Below the pieces are notes generated by a model. It was not told the origin of the DNA and ran no database searches. It saw only the letters and a program-made list of their open reading frames with translations. The position numbers were made by a program, and so were the translations under genes. Source: Halichoerus grypus (Eukaryota; Chordata; Mammalia; Carnivora; Phocidae). Taken from it: a stretch of DNA of 64,000 bases. Below, piece by piece: positions 1 through 10,530 of the stretch; position 1 is the first letter of the stretch, and every line of letters begins with the position of its first letter. The stretch spans positions 99,770,696-99,834,695 of the forward strand of contig NC_135720.1 of assembly GCF_964656455.1 (NCBI RefSeq). The letters run 5' to 3'.

Positions 1-795
1 GAAGTACATAATTTAATTTATCTAAAATTAATTTGCTGTATGTTAGGGGACATGGGTTTCTATACATTTTTTCTGATAGTTTGCTAATATCCTTTGTGAA
101 TTGCTATATTTTCTACATTGACTTGAGATGTTATATTTATGAAAAACTAAACTTATGAATATATATGTGGGCTTATTGATCAATATACCTATAATTTTAA
201 GAAATACCATCTTATTTTTATTGCTATAACTTTGTAGTGTAAAGTACATCCTTCTTTACGCTACTTTTTAGGTTACTTTATCTTTACAAGATGCCCTTGA
301 TCTTATCTGTTCTACTATCAGAAATCAATGCTACAACTCTGATATCACACAGAGTCTCACTTCCCTGGGTTCTTAAAGAAGTTTCTTCTTTTGAAGAACA
401 AAGAGACTTTGTTATTGCACTTTTATTCAGTACATTTGATGGACTAGTAATTAAATGATTTGATGAGTGCAATGTTTTACCTTATGAATACTAGCTTAAG
501 TGATGTGTGGTATGATTACTTAAGATATTCAATGATCTCAACAAATTTATTCTAGAAATTATAAAATTATTTTTTGAAAACCATATTAGCAGGATTATCT
601 ATCTTGATTTCATAATAGTAATATCACATATAATTTTCTAGAATTTTACATTTACAACCATTTTTTTTCTTTTTTTATTTTATGTATGTCTCATATCATG
701 AGCAATGAAATATATCAGAGCAAAAGAATGTTTCTACTGGGGAGATTTCAAGATAATTTTATCACACACACACCCTTTACTAAACATAAACAGGT
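1..795. other. AT-rich sequence, no gene recognised
   Basis: Only short open frames without coding character are present on both strands. No repeat family was recognised with confidence, apart from a T-rich run near 661-680. Confidence 0.5.
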
Positions 796-799
796 CAAG

Positions 800-1045
800 A
801 GATGGGACTCTGGTATATAGCATCCTGAGTTCAGTTCCTCTCACTACCATTTATTAACTGTACCAAACTGTTGCAGAGCAAATTATATGATTTCTTATGT
901 CTTAGCTTTTACATCTATTAGTTGGAAATAATTTTCCCTACATTCTTATAGGATGCTGTAAGGATTAAATGAGTTAACATTTATAAAGTGTTCAGAAGAG
1001 TGCCTACACTGTAAATGATCACAAATGTTAATCCTTATTATTCAG
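800..1045 (+). repeat. MIR SINE, diverged
   Basis: The order of landmarks follows the MIR consensus in sense orientation: a degraded core, the 'attaaatgagttaacat' block at about 965-982, and a degenerate 'agtgcctacactgtaaatgatcacaaatgtt' tail. The copy is old and edges are approximate. Confidence 0.75.
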
Positions 1046-1230
1046 TGATAATGAATGTGAAGCCCAGATAGATGAATTGGCCAAAATGTTTCTTAAGAAG
1101 TCAGTAGCATAACATAATAAAATAAAATTTAAAAAAGTCAGTAGCATATAGAAAAGAACTGAGTTACCGTAACTTCTAGACAAGTTCTCTTCCCAGATGC
1201 ATAAGAGGCTAGAGTCCATGAAAGGAGTCT
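1046..1230 (-). repeat. MIR-like fragment, interrupted by a tiny L1 insertion
   Basis: The motif 'gaagcccagatagatgaattggcc' type spacing (about 1059-1084) followed by a degraded 'cagtagcata...' stretch resembles the antisense MIR core. The copy is split by a 23-bp L1 tail at 1112-1134. Assignment is by eye and tentative. Confidence 0.5.
1112..1134 (+). mobile_element. Ultra-short L1 3'-end insertion (23 bp)
   Basis: The insert is 'acataataaaataaaattt' plus A residues. It is the extreme 3' tail of a carnivore L1 family whose longer copy ends at about 45630 in this window. It lies between perfect 14-bp direct repeats 'aagtcagtagcata' at 1098-1111 and 1135-1148. The A-tail and the duplication together indicate target-primed reverse transcription that stopped almost at once. 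Confidence 0.8.
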
Positions 1231-1265
1231 GCAGAAGGGGGAGATATCAAAAAGACAGGGCTTTT

Positions 1266-1386
1266 TTTTTTTTTTTTAACATATAATGTATTATTTGTTT
1301 CAGAGGTACAGGTCTGTGATTGATCAGTCTTACACAATTCACAGTGCTCACCAGGTGATTAACATAATAAAATAAAATTTAAAAAA
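1266..1386. mobile_element. Short L1 insertion with a poly-T end and a poly-A end
   Basis: A 15-bp duplication 'aaagacagggctttt' (1251-1265 and 1387-1401) encloses a T-run, about 75 bp of antisense L1 3' end (1278-1352, from the 'tgaaacaaataatacattatatgtt' type), then a sense L1 tail of another subfamily (1353-1377) and an A-run. Both ends therefore look like L1 poly(A)-primed ends. An ordinary truncated L1 or a classical 5' inversion has only one tail. Confidence 0.8.
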
Positions 1387-1845
1387 AAAGACAGGGCTTT
1401 TCATTTTCATGGGAGTTTCTCCTTTTATCTGTTTCTGTAATCCTTCAGAGCAGCATAAGCAGCCTTCTCAATAACTAGTATGCTGAGAATGAGAAATATG
1501 TCCTAAAAACACTGGGCTTGAATAAGCACCAGAGTTTTTAATAGCATTCTTTGGACTGAAAGTCACATGGAATCTGAAACTAACCACTTTCACTTTGAAA
1601 AATTATTAAGGCTTTGAATCTACCCTAAGAGTAAGGATAGTTCAGAGGACCCAATTCCATTTTTGCCCAAACTTGTTGCACACAGAGACTGGTTCTGGGA
1701 AATCAATAGTTTCTTATAGCTTATATAACAGCCACTGGGTAATCTTGCAGTGTTCCAAGTTTCTTGGTTCAGCAATTAAGTATAATGAGGTTATTACATT
1801 TTTTATCTTCTATAGAGAAACCTTCCTTTCTAAGAGCAGATAAAT

Positions 1846-1886
1846 TATATGTTGGCTAATTGAATTTAAATAAAAAATCAAAAAAA
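1846..1886 (+). mobile_element. Ultra-short L1 3'-end insertion (41 bp)
   Basis: The insert carries 'tatatgttggctaattgaa' followed by an A-rich tail, which matches the 3' end of older carnivore L1 subfamilies. Perfect 15-bp direct repeats 'taagagcagataaat' flank it at 1831-1845 and 1887-1901. Confidence 0.8.
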
Positions 1887-2463
1887 TAAGAGCAGATAAA
1901 TCTGATGCCTCAAAGTAGGCATTTTATTATTACTGCTTGCTAATGGATCATGGTAACCACCATTTCCAATAATCCTGTTGCTTCTAAATCTTAAAAAAAG
2001 AACACCCAAAGCAAAGCAAAATTTGATTTGGATCTTTTGATAAACTTCCTCTTTATATAACCATAACTAAAATATCTCCTTATAGACATCATCCAAATAA
2101 CTTATTCTCATTAAAATGACTTACTATTTACTAGTGGTGTCATTATTTGGCACTTTGCAAACATTATTTGGCTGTGTATGTGTGTGTGCGTGTATGTATT
2201 CATTATGAAATTCTCTTATACTTACTGTGTCCTTAAGATCTGCATTGCATATAACAGACAGCAAAGATTTTGGTAATGATGAAGAAGTAATGATGAAGAG
2301 GTAATGATGAAAAGAATAAAGACCATAGATCACAGGGGAAAGGGAAAAGTAATAAATTAGGAGACAGTAATTTCTGCTACTTTTAAAAATCAGTAGTTTA
2401 TTTACTTTGCATAGCTCTTTAAGAAACAAAAACAGGAAAACAAAGACTAAATTCTCATATTTA

Positions 2464-2658
2464 GGGGTGCCTGGGTGACTCAGTCATTAAGTGTCTGCCT
2501 TCTGCTCAGGTCATGATCCCAGGGTCCTGGAATGGAGCCCTGCACCGGGCTCCCTGCTTGGCGGGAAGCCTGCTTCTCCCTCTCCCACTCCCCCTGCTTG
2601 TGTTCCCTCCCTCTGTGTCTCTCTCTCTGAAATAAATAAATAAAATCTTTAAAAAAAT
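2464..2658 (+). mobile_element. Can-SINE, full length
   Basis: It has the tRNA-Lys-derived head 'ggggtgcctgggtgactcag', the B-box region, a CT-rich body and an 'aaataaataaataaaatc' tail. A 15-bp duplication 'aaattctcatattta' is present at 2449-2463 and 2659-2673. It was mobilised by L1. Confidence 0.96.
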
Positions 2659-2700
2659 AAATTCTCATATTTATTCTTTTCAGTTCTCTTATAGGAAATT

Positions 2701-3111
2701 GTCCACCTCTGAGAGTCGGGGACCTGGGGCGGCGAAGGAACTTCTACAGCGATATAGACCTATAATGGTTTACAGCAGGGGCGTTGTAAGGCACATTCCT
2801 CCATGTATACAGGATTAGTCAAGCACGTAAGAATCTTTAAAAACAGAATAAAGGAACAGAGGGGAGTGCCCAGTGTGCTGTTTACAGGACAAGGGAACAA
2901 ACAGGGGAGTGCCCAGTGTGCTGTTTACAGTTGGCTTCCTATCTACTAAACCTCTTCTGCTGCGTACTTTAGAACTGACCACACATGTTCCAAGGGCATT
3001 TCACTCTGATCCTTTCAGGTCATTTTTAATCCTGCAATCTCGAGTTTTCTCAGAGATCTCGGAGTCTGAGTGAACATGCACCAGTGGTCGTTGTGGCGTT
3101 CTGTTTCCCAC
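2701..3111. repeat. Unclassified CpG-rich block, possible insertion
   Basis: This is markedly richer in G+C and in CpG than its surroundings, for example 'gagagtcggggacctgg' near 2712. The octamer 'aggaaatt' lies at 2693-2700 and again at 3112-3119, as a TSD would. There is no A-tail and no clear terminal inverted repeat, so the class (LTR piece, DNA transposon or chance) is open. A 43-bp tandem duplication lies inside. Confidence 0.4.
2851..2931. repeat. Two-copy tandem duplication, 43-bp period
   Basis: The 27-base core beginning 'ggggagtgcccagtgtgctg' occurs at 2861-2887 and again, unchanged, at 2904-2930. The flanking parts of the units ('aaggaacaga' and 'aagggaacaaac') are slightly diverged. 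Confidence 0.9.
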
Positions 3112-3119
3112 AGGAAATT

Positions 3120-3950
3120 CTTGGTGATAGGGAATTTCTTAGACAACTAGTTATTTAAAAATCATAAGAATCTGCTGGGAATGTCATAAGCCCTTTACAT
3201 TCCCAAGATAAAAGAAAAGCAATGTCCAGCATTTTTGCTCCAAGCAGCACCAAACTGGAACATTAACTTTTGATAGACATAAATGACTAAATTTAAATCA
3301 CTGCAGGGAGAGAAATAGAAGAAGACACACTCTCTACCTTCGTCTTCCTGAAAGACTCCAGAGATGCTGATGTGACTGACTCTCTTGAGTCACAGATTCC
3401 TGTCCTCTTTATTTCTTTTTTGTTTCTGGACTCACTGACACTAGGTAAAGTAAAAGTGTTAATTGATGGGGTGAAATATCTTTCTGGAGAGAGAAGTCTT
3501 GGTTTATGTCAACTGGAAATAAAGAAGTGACTGGATTGACAAGAGCGGGGTTTGTGATGGTTCCAGGAGTGAATCACAAAGAAAGGACTTGTGATTTTAC
3601 TAAAAAGTAAGGCTCCTAGTTAGTCATATTATTATGGGAGATAGTTTAAGGACTTGACCAAATGCTTTGCTCTCAGTGTGGGTTGGCTGTCCAGAAAGCC
3701 AAGTTAGATAGGATATTCATGTATAATCATCTGGATCCTTGAGAAATAATGATTTCTCTGGAAACTGTGTAAACCTAACAGTGGGTTTTCCACTAACTTA
3801 TAACAAATGATAGATTTGGCTATATTATGGTGCATGTTTTACTTTGAGAATTCTCAATTTAAAAAGATATGACTTAGAGTCTAAAAACAATTCATTGGCT
3901 CTATTACCCCAGGTCCAATTAGATAACAACTGATTAATTAATCAGATAAT
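3120..3950. other. Unique-looking sequence, no gene recognised
   Basis: No ORF of interest and no recognised repeat lies here. Confidence 0.4.
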
Positions 3951-3954
3951 GAAA

Positions 3955-4175
3955 TGACCACAGCCTTTGGAATTACTGATATCTACATTCAGATTTGGTT
4001 TCTGCCACCTATTAGTTATATAAATCTATCAGGTTGTTTAAACTCCTTCAGCCTCAATTTCTACATCTGTAAATTAAGTATAGTAATAAAGCCTACCTCT
4101 TAGTATTATCATGAGAATTAAATAATATAAATATGAAAAGTACCTAATATAGTCTATGGTATATACTATGTTTTT
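3955..4175 (+). repeat. MIR SINE, diverged
   Basis: The sense MIR layout is recognisable: 'tctgccacctattagttat', then a degraded 'cctcaatttctacatctgt', then 'gagaattaaataatataaa' and a decayed tail. Confidence 0.8.
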
Positions 4176-4523
4176 CTTAAATATTATGATTACTTTTACA
4201 TTGTATTGAAACAGAAAGTAACCTCTTGGTGTCTCATTTTGGAGGAAGAAAGTTTTCTCTGACAACTACTGTAAAAAACAATGGAGGCAATATTTACCCT
4301 GTTGGATTTCATTGGCTTGGGTTGTGTACCCTTCTTTGTAAACCATTGCACTCATCACTCTTAGGTTGGATTAGCAGCCAAATGGATGTGACTTGATATA
4401 GATCATTGAAAGTGTTGCTTTGACACATTTCAGACTACTTGAGTTGGGAAAAGCATTTAAGAACACTGTAAAAACGCATATCCCAAGAAAATAATTACAC
4501 TCACCTTAAAAACAAAACAAACA

Positions 4524-4729
4524 GGGATACCTGGGTGGCTCAGTCAATTAAGCATCTGCCTTAGGCTCAGGTCATGATCCCAGGGTCCTGGGATTGAGCC
4601 CCAGGTCGGGCTCTTTGCTCAGTGGGGAGCCTGCTTCTCTCTCTCTCCCCTTGCCCTTCCACCCCACTGTGCTCTCCCTCTCACTCACTATCAAATAAAT
4701 AAATAAAATCTTTAACAAACAAACAAACA
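4524..4729 (+). mobile_element. Can-SINE, full length
   Basis: The head 'gggatacctgggtggctcag' is followed by the SINE body and a tail of 'aaataaataaataaaatc' plus (AAAC)n. The flanks are A/C-rich ('aaaacaaaacaaac' on the left), so the TSD is hard to fix. Confidence 0.93.
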
Positions 4730-7700
4730 TCTAGAAACTTCTGATTTAGGAGTGGCCTAGACCTTCAATAGATTACTATTTGAACTCTAACTGTACCCCA
4801 CAGAACTCAGATGAAACCAAGCACTCTAGCAATAAGTCTAGCTTAGAGTAAATTCAAAAACTCAAACACCTAAGTATTTCGGATAAAAGATTCAAATGGC
4901 TTGAATTCTTTTATAATTAAATTACATTTTCTCGGAAAAAAATCATGAGGATTATTATTGTGTTACAACCTCCTAAACTCAGGACTTAAACCAGGTTTTA
5001 TTTTTACTAACCCAAACCCGGGTTTTCTCAAAATAGAGAAGACTAGTATGTAGGACAACCACATTTGGATAATAAAATATTACCTCCAGTTATGTTATTG
5101 TGATTTACATGTGTCCTTCATGTCACTTGCTTTTGAAAAAAAAAATGTGAAAATCTTCATGACATTTTCAATATCTTCAGAAACCTGAGACTTGTATGTG
5201 TGCGTGGTTTCAAAAAAAGGTTGAAACATTTGCCATTTCTTCTTGTGCATAAATATGAATTTTATGTGATGCAATAGCTATTATTTAGTGAGAAGCTATT
5301 TGTTGTTTTTGTTACTAGTGGGAAAATGCTAATTTAGAATTCTGACTTAAATAATGCTATTCTTTTTTCATACTGATGCTTGACAGCTGTCATATTCTGT
5401 TATTTGTAAATTCCAATTAAGTCGACATACATGCTTCACACCCCTCATGTAGGACAGTGTAATTTGAGGATGCATTTTTAAATTGGTGAGATAATGTCTT
5501 TTCCCTCTGGCATCAAAGGCAATAAATAACATCTCTCTAGATAATATAAATAAGGAGACATTATTTATTAATTTATACAGTGGAATAGTGATATCACATG
5601 GTCTAAAATATATGGGAAAAAATCAATATAATGTGGTTTTGAGTATTTTCCCATAAAGCATAATTACTCAAAGGAACAGAGAAATTATATGCTAATATAA
5701 CTTCACTGGTATCAGAGGGCATCAATATATTGGGTTATCAGTACCATCAATTTTATCATAGCTGGATCCTACATGATAAGATTTTAGGGAAAAATGGAAG
5801 AACAGTGTTCACATACCTTCTCTGCTGATGTCTGATAATTTGCCTTTATGTTTAATGCTTTTACTTTGGGAGTCTCTTTCCCGTAGGGACCCATTTAAAA
5901 ATACAAACATTTCTTGAATAGGTGAAATGTTCAGTCTTATACCCATGATATGAATAAGTTCTTTTTTGGTATATGTTGCAATAATGTTGGCTTGAGTACT
6001 TTATAGAGAAGGGGACTCTGAGAAAAGGAAACATGAGGAGATGCTGACCAATATCACCCCTCTTTACCGTGTGTTTAAAGTTAGTCATAGAGCACCACTA
6101 GTGCTCCCAGCAACACTTTCTTCCCTGACTAGCCTCAGATTTTTGTGTGTGTTTTCAAAGAATTCCTCTTATCTCAGTGTCTGCTAGAGTTCTCTTCATT
6201 CTCCCCATAAAAGAGAGTCCTAAATATAAAAACAAAATAGCAGTTTGAACAACAGGAGTTGACTTCTCCATTTTTGAATCCAAAAGCCCAAAATAATTTA
6301 AGTGCTTAATTTCTTTTGACTAAAAAGAAAAAACAACTAGGTGGGTAGATAACCATAGGTATATATAATGTCTGTTCCAAAGCTATTCTGGATCCAACAA
6401 TATCTATTTAGAATTCTCATGGAAAACGAAGCATTAGCCACTAGTGGATCAAGCAAAAAATGACTACTTAAATCCCTACTCCAGGGAGAAAACTTAGCAT
6501 ATGCAGATGCTTTAATGATTTTCATGTCACCAATTGATTTATACCAAGTTTGGGGCCCTAAAACACATGTAATGACTCAATGGTTTATGTGCTTTGTCAA
6601 GAGATGCAAATGTATACATTAGTGTCATGATTTTGAAAAAAACAGTTGATTTCTGCACAAAACTAAATGCCAAATGTTGTATATAGAAGTCTTAAATAAA
6701 AATCAGCATCCCTGAAAAATAAAGCACAATGAGCATAAGGATTAGTAATAAATGAAACTGAATTAACCACCACTTTTGCCCAGTATTGACTGCCTTCTTG
6801 GTTATATGGCATCATTTGAAGAACTAGGTTTTCTCCTAAGGATCTAACAATAGCAAGAGATATCCAGTGTATAGTGTGATTCTATAGAAACAGGTCATCA
6901 TTTTGGATATCAATCCATTATTAGTTGGCAGAAGAATGCTAAATAATGAGAAAAATATTTATTATCAAAAATATTTAATTCAAAGGTATCCAAACTGATA
7001 GGAACAATTCTACAAATGAAAGAAGAGTTGGGAGAGACAAAAGAAATGGAATAAATAGGATCTCCATCAGGTCATGGATCAAGAAACCTGATTCACTGCA
7101 AGCAAAGAGCCCTAACATCAGCTCAATCCTTAAATCAATCCTTTGTTTTTCTTAATATGGGATGGAGTCTTCTTAACCCCAGGGGGTGGAGAATGCTTAG
7201 AAAGTATGTACGTAGGGAAAGCTGGTGGAAGAATATTGAAATGACCCAGATATACAGAGACAAAGACTTGCTCTAACTGTGGTGGTCAACCAGGTTTGAG
7301 ACATTCTAGCAAATGTTTTATTTCCAAATTATAGTCCAGATATCAAATAAAACAAATACTAGTAAGATTTCAAGGGAAACTCTCATGGTATATTAGACTA
7401 TGTTCATACTTTTCAGTGTTAACTTAGGAGTATATAAATAAGAAGATATCTTCTTCATAGTGTGAAAGAGAGAAGAGCTTATTGTTCTGCTTCTTTTTAT
7501 CAATACGTTCTACTTTATAGGACTACAGCCACAGAAGGTTGCTTTTTGTGTGGACTTGGCCAATTTGAGAACTAATGGGCTATAAAACAAGTGCTAAAAT
7601 CTTACTTAAAACCTTCCGCAAGTTCTCCAACACCCTTCCTCACAAGGATAAAGGCCAGACTCCTTAACCAGCCAGAGAATGAACAGACTGAGGTGTCTAA

Positions 7701-8065
7701 TCAAGATATGAATATTATTGTCTTGTTCCTGGCATATCTTCTCTGTATGTAGAATGCAACCATGTCTGGAAATGAAAATACCTATCATGAAAGGTAGAAA
7801 AAAATTTAACTTGATAATAAAGTATGGTTCCTTCTGACATTCTTCTGATCTTAGTTCATGTTCATTCTCAGCATTTTAATGAATAAAATTAAACCAAGAG
7901 TGAAACTTTGCTGTCCCTGTACCTATCTGACTTAAGCATTGAATGAGGAAACAATACTTTCATTTTGTTTCCAAAATGGTGGAAAGTAGTGATTAAGAAG
8001 CTAGAGGTTCCTCTAGGACTAAGAAATTTAGGTCAGTGAAGAAAGTGGGGGGAAGAGTATATCAT
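4730..8065. other. Long AT-rich stretch, mostly unrecognised
   Basis: No gene is recognised over about 3.3 kb. A likely old L2 remnant in sense orientation lies at about 7610-7672 ('acaaggataaaggccagac' followed by 'tccttaa'). Otherwise only short open frames occur (the longest 75 codons, 5861-6088 on the minus strand), with no features of real proteins. Confidence 0.45.
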
Positions 8066-8069
8066 AATG

Positions 8070-8300
8070 ATGAAGTCTTCATGTTTTGAAGTTAGATTAC
8101 CAAAGTTTGAGCCCCAGCTTCACTGTGTTCTTAGCTACGTGATTTGAACAAAAACCATTACCAGCTCTCTAAGCCTCAATATCCTTATCTCTAAAATAAG
8201 AATAATAATAGCACCAACTGAATTAAGTTTGACATGAGGTTTAAATGAGATAATCCAAATACAACTCACAATCATAATGCTAAAAATAATGATCATTATT
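8070..8300 (+). repeat. MIR SINE, diverged
   Basis: The sense MIR layout is seen: 'gtttgagccccagcttcact', 'taagcctcaatatccttatc', and 'ggtttaaatgagataatcc'. Confidence 0.8.
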
Positions 8301-8475
8301 ATGACTTTAATCATTTCAATAATACTATAATTGTTTAATGTTCCAAACTTGCTATCGCATATATGGTGTATATATGTACAGAGATCACAATGCAATTATC
8401 AGAAACCTATCCACATGTAAAAAGGTGAAAGATAGAAATGTGGGTGGGTTTGAGAAATCTCAAGAAAGAATTCCT

Positions 8476-8705
8476 TTTTTTTAAGATTTTGTTTATTCAT
8501 TTGAGACATATATATATATAGATATCTATCTATATATATATATCTATATATATATATCTGTAGAGAGAGAGAAAGAGAGGCAGAGGGAGAAGGAGAAACA
8601 GACTTCCCGCTGAGCCAGGAGCCCAAAGGGGGCTGGATCCCAGGACCTGGGGGATCATGACCCAAGCCAAAGGCAAACACAACCATCTGAGCCACCCAGG
8701 CGCCC
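8476..8705 (-). mobile_element. Can-SINE, minus strand, with an expanded TA-rich tail
   Basis: Read on the minus strand, the head is the complement of 'gagccacccaggcgcccc' (about 8688-8705) and the T-rich end lies at 8476. A perfect 17-bp duplication 'ctcaagaaagaattcct' is at 8459-8475 and 8706-8722. Between the tail and the body a TA/GATA-like tract of about 50 bp (8509-8558) has grown. The open frames across it are SINE artefacts. Confidence 0.95.
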
Positions 8706-8722
8706 CTCAAGAAAGAATTCCT

Positions 8723-9275
8723 GAGGCAAGGAGACAGCCCTGGAATAATTCAACATTTCAGTTTCTGTTTTGTTTCTTGTTTATGACCCAGGTAAAGAGG
8801 AAAGCTAAGACTAGTACAAACTGTTCATATGACCCAGAAGTATTAGCCAACTTGACACGGTAATAAAAATTTTATGGGTTCTATAGCAAGACCAGAATAA
8901 CCTACTGATAAAGCTCAAAGACACACAGCTTAAGTTTTACTACATGGTACTATGTATTTCCAAAATCACAATTTATTTGTCTCTTTTTGGAGAATTAAGA
9001 AAGACCAGCAAGCCGAAAAGACAAACTATTACAGTAGCTATATTTATATTTTAAAATCTTTAAATTCAAAATGCTTTTGTGAAGTCAAGCTTTTAGGTAA
9101 ATATAGTAATAATTATGAAGAATATTTAAAAGTTTCAAAAATAAGTTCTCTTCTTATTTCCTATATTTTTATTCCCAAACATAATTAAACTCTGTTGTCC
9201 TGATGTGTCACAACAGAAACCACTTCCAAGGTTCCCAGAAGTACATGTTCAGTCCCTTTTTCTAAATAATCTTCT
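8723..9275. other. AT-rich sequence, no gene recognised
   Basis: A 78-codon open frame at 8952-9188 on the plus strand is rich in Lys, Asn and Tyr, as expected from AT-rich noncoding DNA. Confidence 0.4.
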
Positions 9276-9279
9276 GAGC

Positions 9280-9560
9280 AATCATATCTACAGCCACTAT
9301 TTCAAGCACATGAAATGATTCCCAAATTTATATCTCTGTCTTTTTTTTCTTATCTCAAGATGCAAATATGCCTATTGGATATGTCTTATGGAAATTCTGT
9401 AGATTCCCTAAACTCAATACTATCAGCATAATTCCCTCTTCTCTTTCTTCATCCCCCATCAACTGTCTTCTATATTGCTTATGATCATTGTTAGCATCAC
9501 ATTCCACCTAAAGGACAGGGCTACTTCTTTACCTTTTCTCTTTATAAGTACACTTATTCC
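9280..9560 (+). repeat. L2 LINE fragment (ORF2 region)
   Basis: The stretch 'gattcccaaatttatatctc' followed by degraded 'ctcaagatgcaaatatgcct' parallels the L2 reverse-transcriptase coding consensus after its catalytic motif. It is heavily decayed. Confidence 0.6.
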
Positions 9561-9734
9561 AGTTCATTAGTACTTCTTGAAAATGAGCCTTTGATTCTTG
9601 CCCACATCGGCTTGGTCAAGCTCTTACTGTTAGCCTTGTCTGCCCAATGTTCATGACATTTGCCTACCATGATGATTGCCTTTAAGGCTAGTCCCCACTC
9701 AAGTTACAGAAAGGGTCAATGAGGAATTAAATCA

Positions 9735-10530
9735 GTTACTATGTACTAGGCACTAGGGGTGTAATGCTGAATGTAAGGGAAGATAGTTTCCATGAGATCT
9801 CTAATTGTTAAGTATTTATTAGTACAACATATGCTAAAATGGTGGAAATCTAGGTTCTAAACTTTCCTTGAAGTAAGAGAAAGACTGCATTAAGAAAATG
9901 GCATTTAGGGGCACCTGGGTAGCTCAGTTGGTTAAGTGTCTGCCTTTGGCTCAGGTCATGATCCCAAGGTCCTGGGATCGAGTCCCATGTCAGGCTCTCT
10001 GCTCAGTGGGGAGCTGCCTCTCCCTCTCACTCTCCCTCTGTGTTCTCCCTCTCTCTCTCTCTCTCTCAAAGAAATAAATAAAATCTTTAAAAAAAGAAAA
10101 TGGCATTTAAACTAAGATCTGAGATATGGGGAAAAGATAGGTAGGATATTATTGTATAGTTGGGAAGGGAGATAGGTTAGAGGGTTAATTGTGGATGTTA
10201 CCGGTAAATATAGCAGGTAAATGTGTAAAGGGAGAAAAGAGTGAAAACATAAGCAACAGAGAAACTCAATATGGTTGGAGAGGAAAACAAGACTAATAGT
10301 AAAAGTAGCTGAAGGTGGAAGTTTGGATGAACCAAAGTCATGAATGGTCATGCTAAGTATATGAGACTTTAAAGGGAAAATATGGGAAGCTAAACCAAAG
10401 GAATCTCTGTAACTGTGTGGAGGATGGAAGATCAAGGATGTCTGACTTCTAGATAAATCAAAAGGCTATTGGAGCAAAACAGATTAGAAATGATGTTAAC
10501 TTAGAGAAGAGTCCTTCAATGGAAATGAGA
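9735..10530 (-). repeat. L2 LINE fragment, split by a Can-SINE
   Basis: The antisense L2 3' region starts with a degraded 'tactatgtactaggcactag' and continues on the far side of the SINE with 'catgaatggtcatgctaagt' and 'gggaagctaaaccaaagg', parallel to the antisense L2 segment near the end of this window. Confidence 0.65.
9908..10093 (+). mobile_element. Can-SINE, full length
   Basis: The head is 'ggggcacctgggtagctcag' and the tail 'aaataaataaaatcttta'. A perfect 16-bp duplication 'aagaaaatggcattta' lies at 9892-9907 and 10094-10109. It is inserted into an older L2. Confidence 0.96.

Noticed and set aside
2124..2429. 101-codon minus-strand ORF
   Set aside because: Contains a His-Thr stretch from a short TG/CA tract and otherwise AT-rich noise; no conserved motif.
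8399..8710. 103-codon minus-strand ORF
   Set aside because: It runs through a minus-strand Can-SINE and its TA-rich tail; the N-terminal part is the SINE head read as protein.
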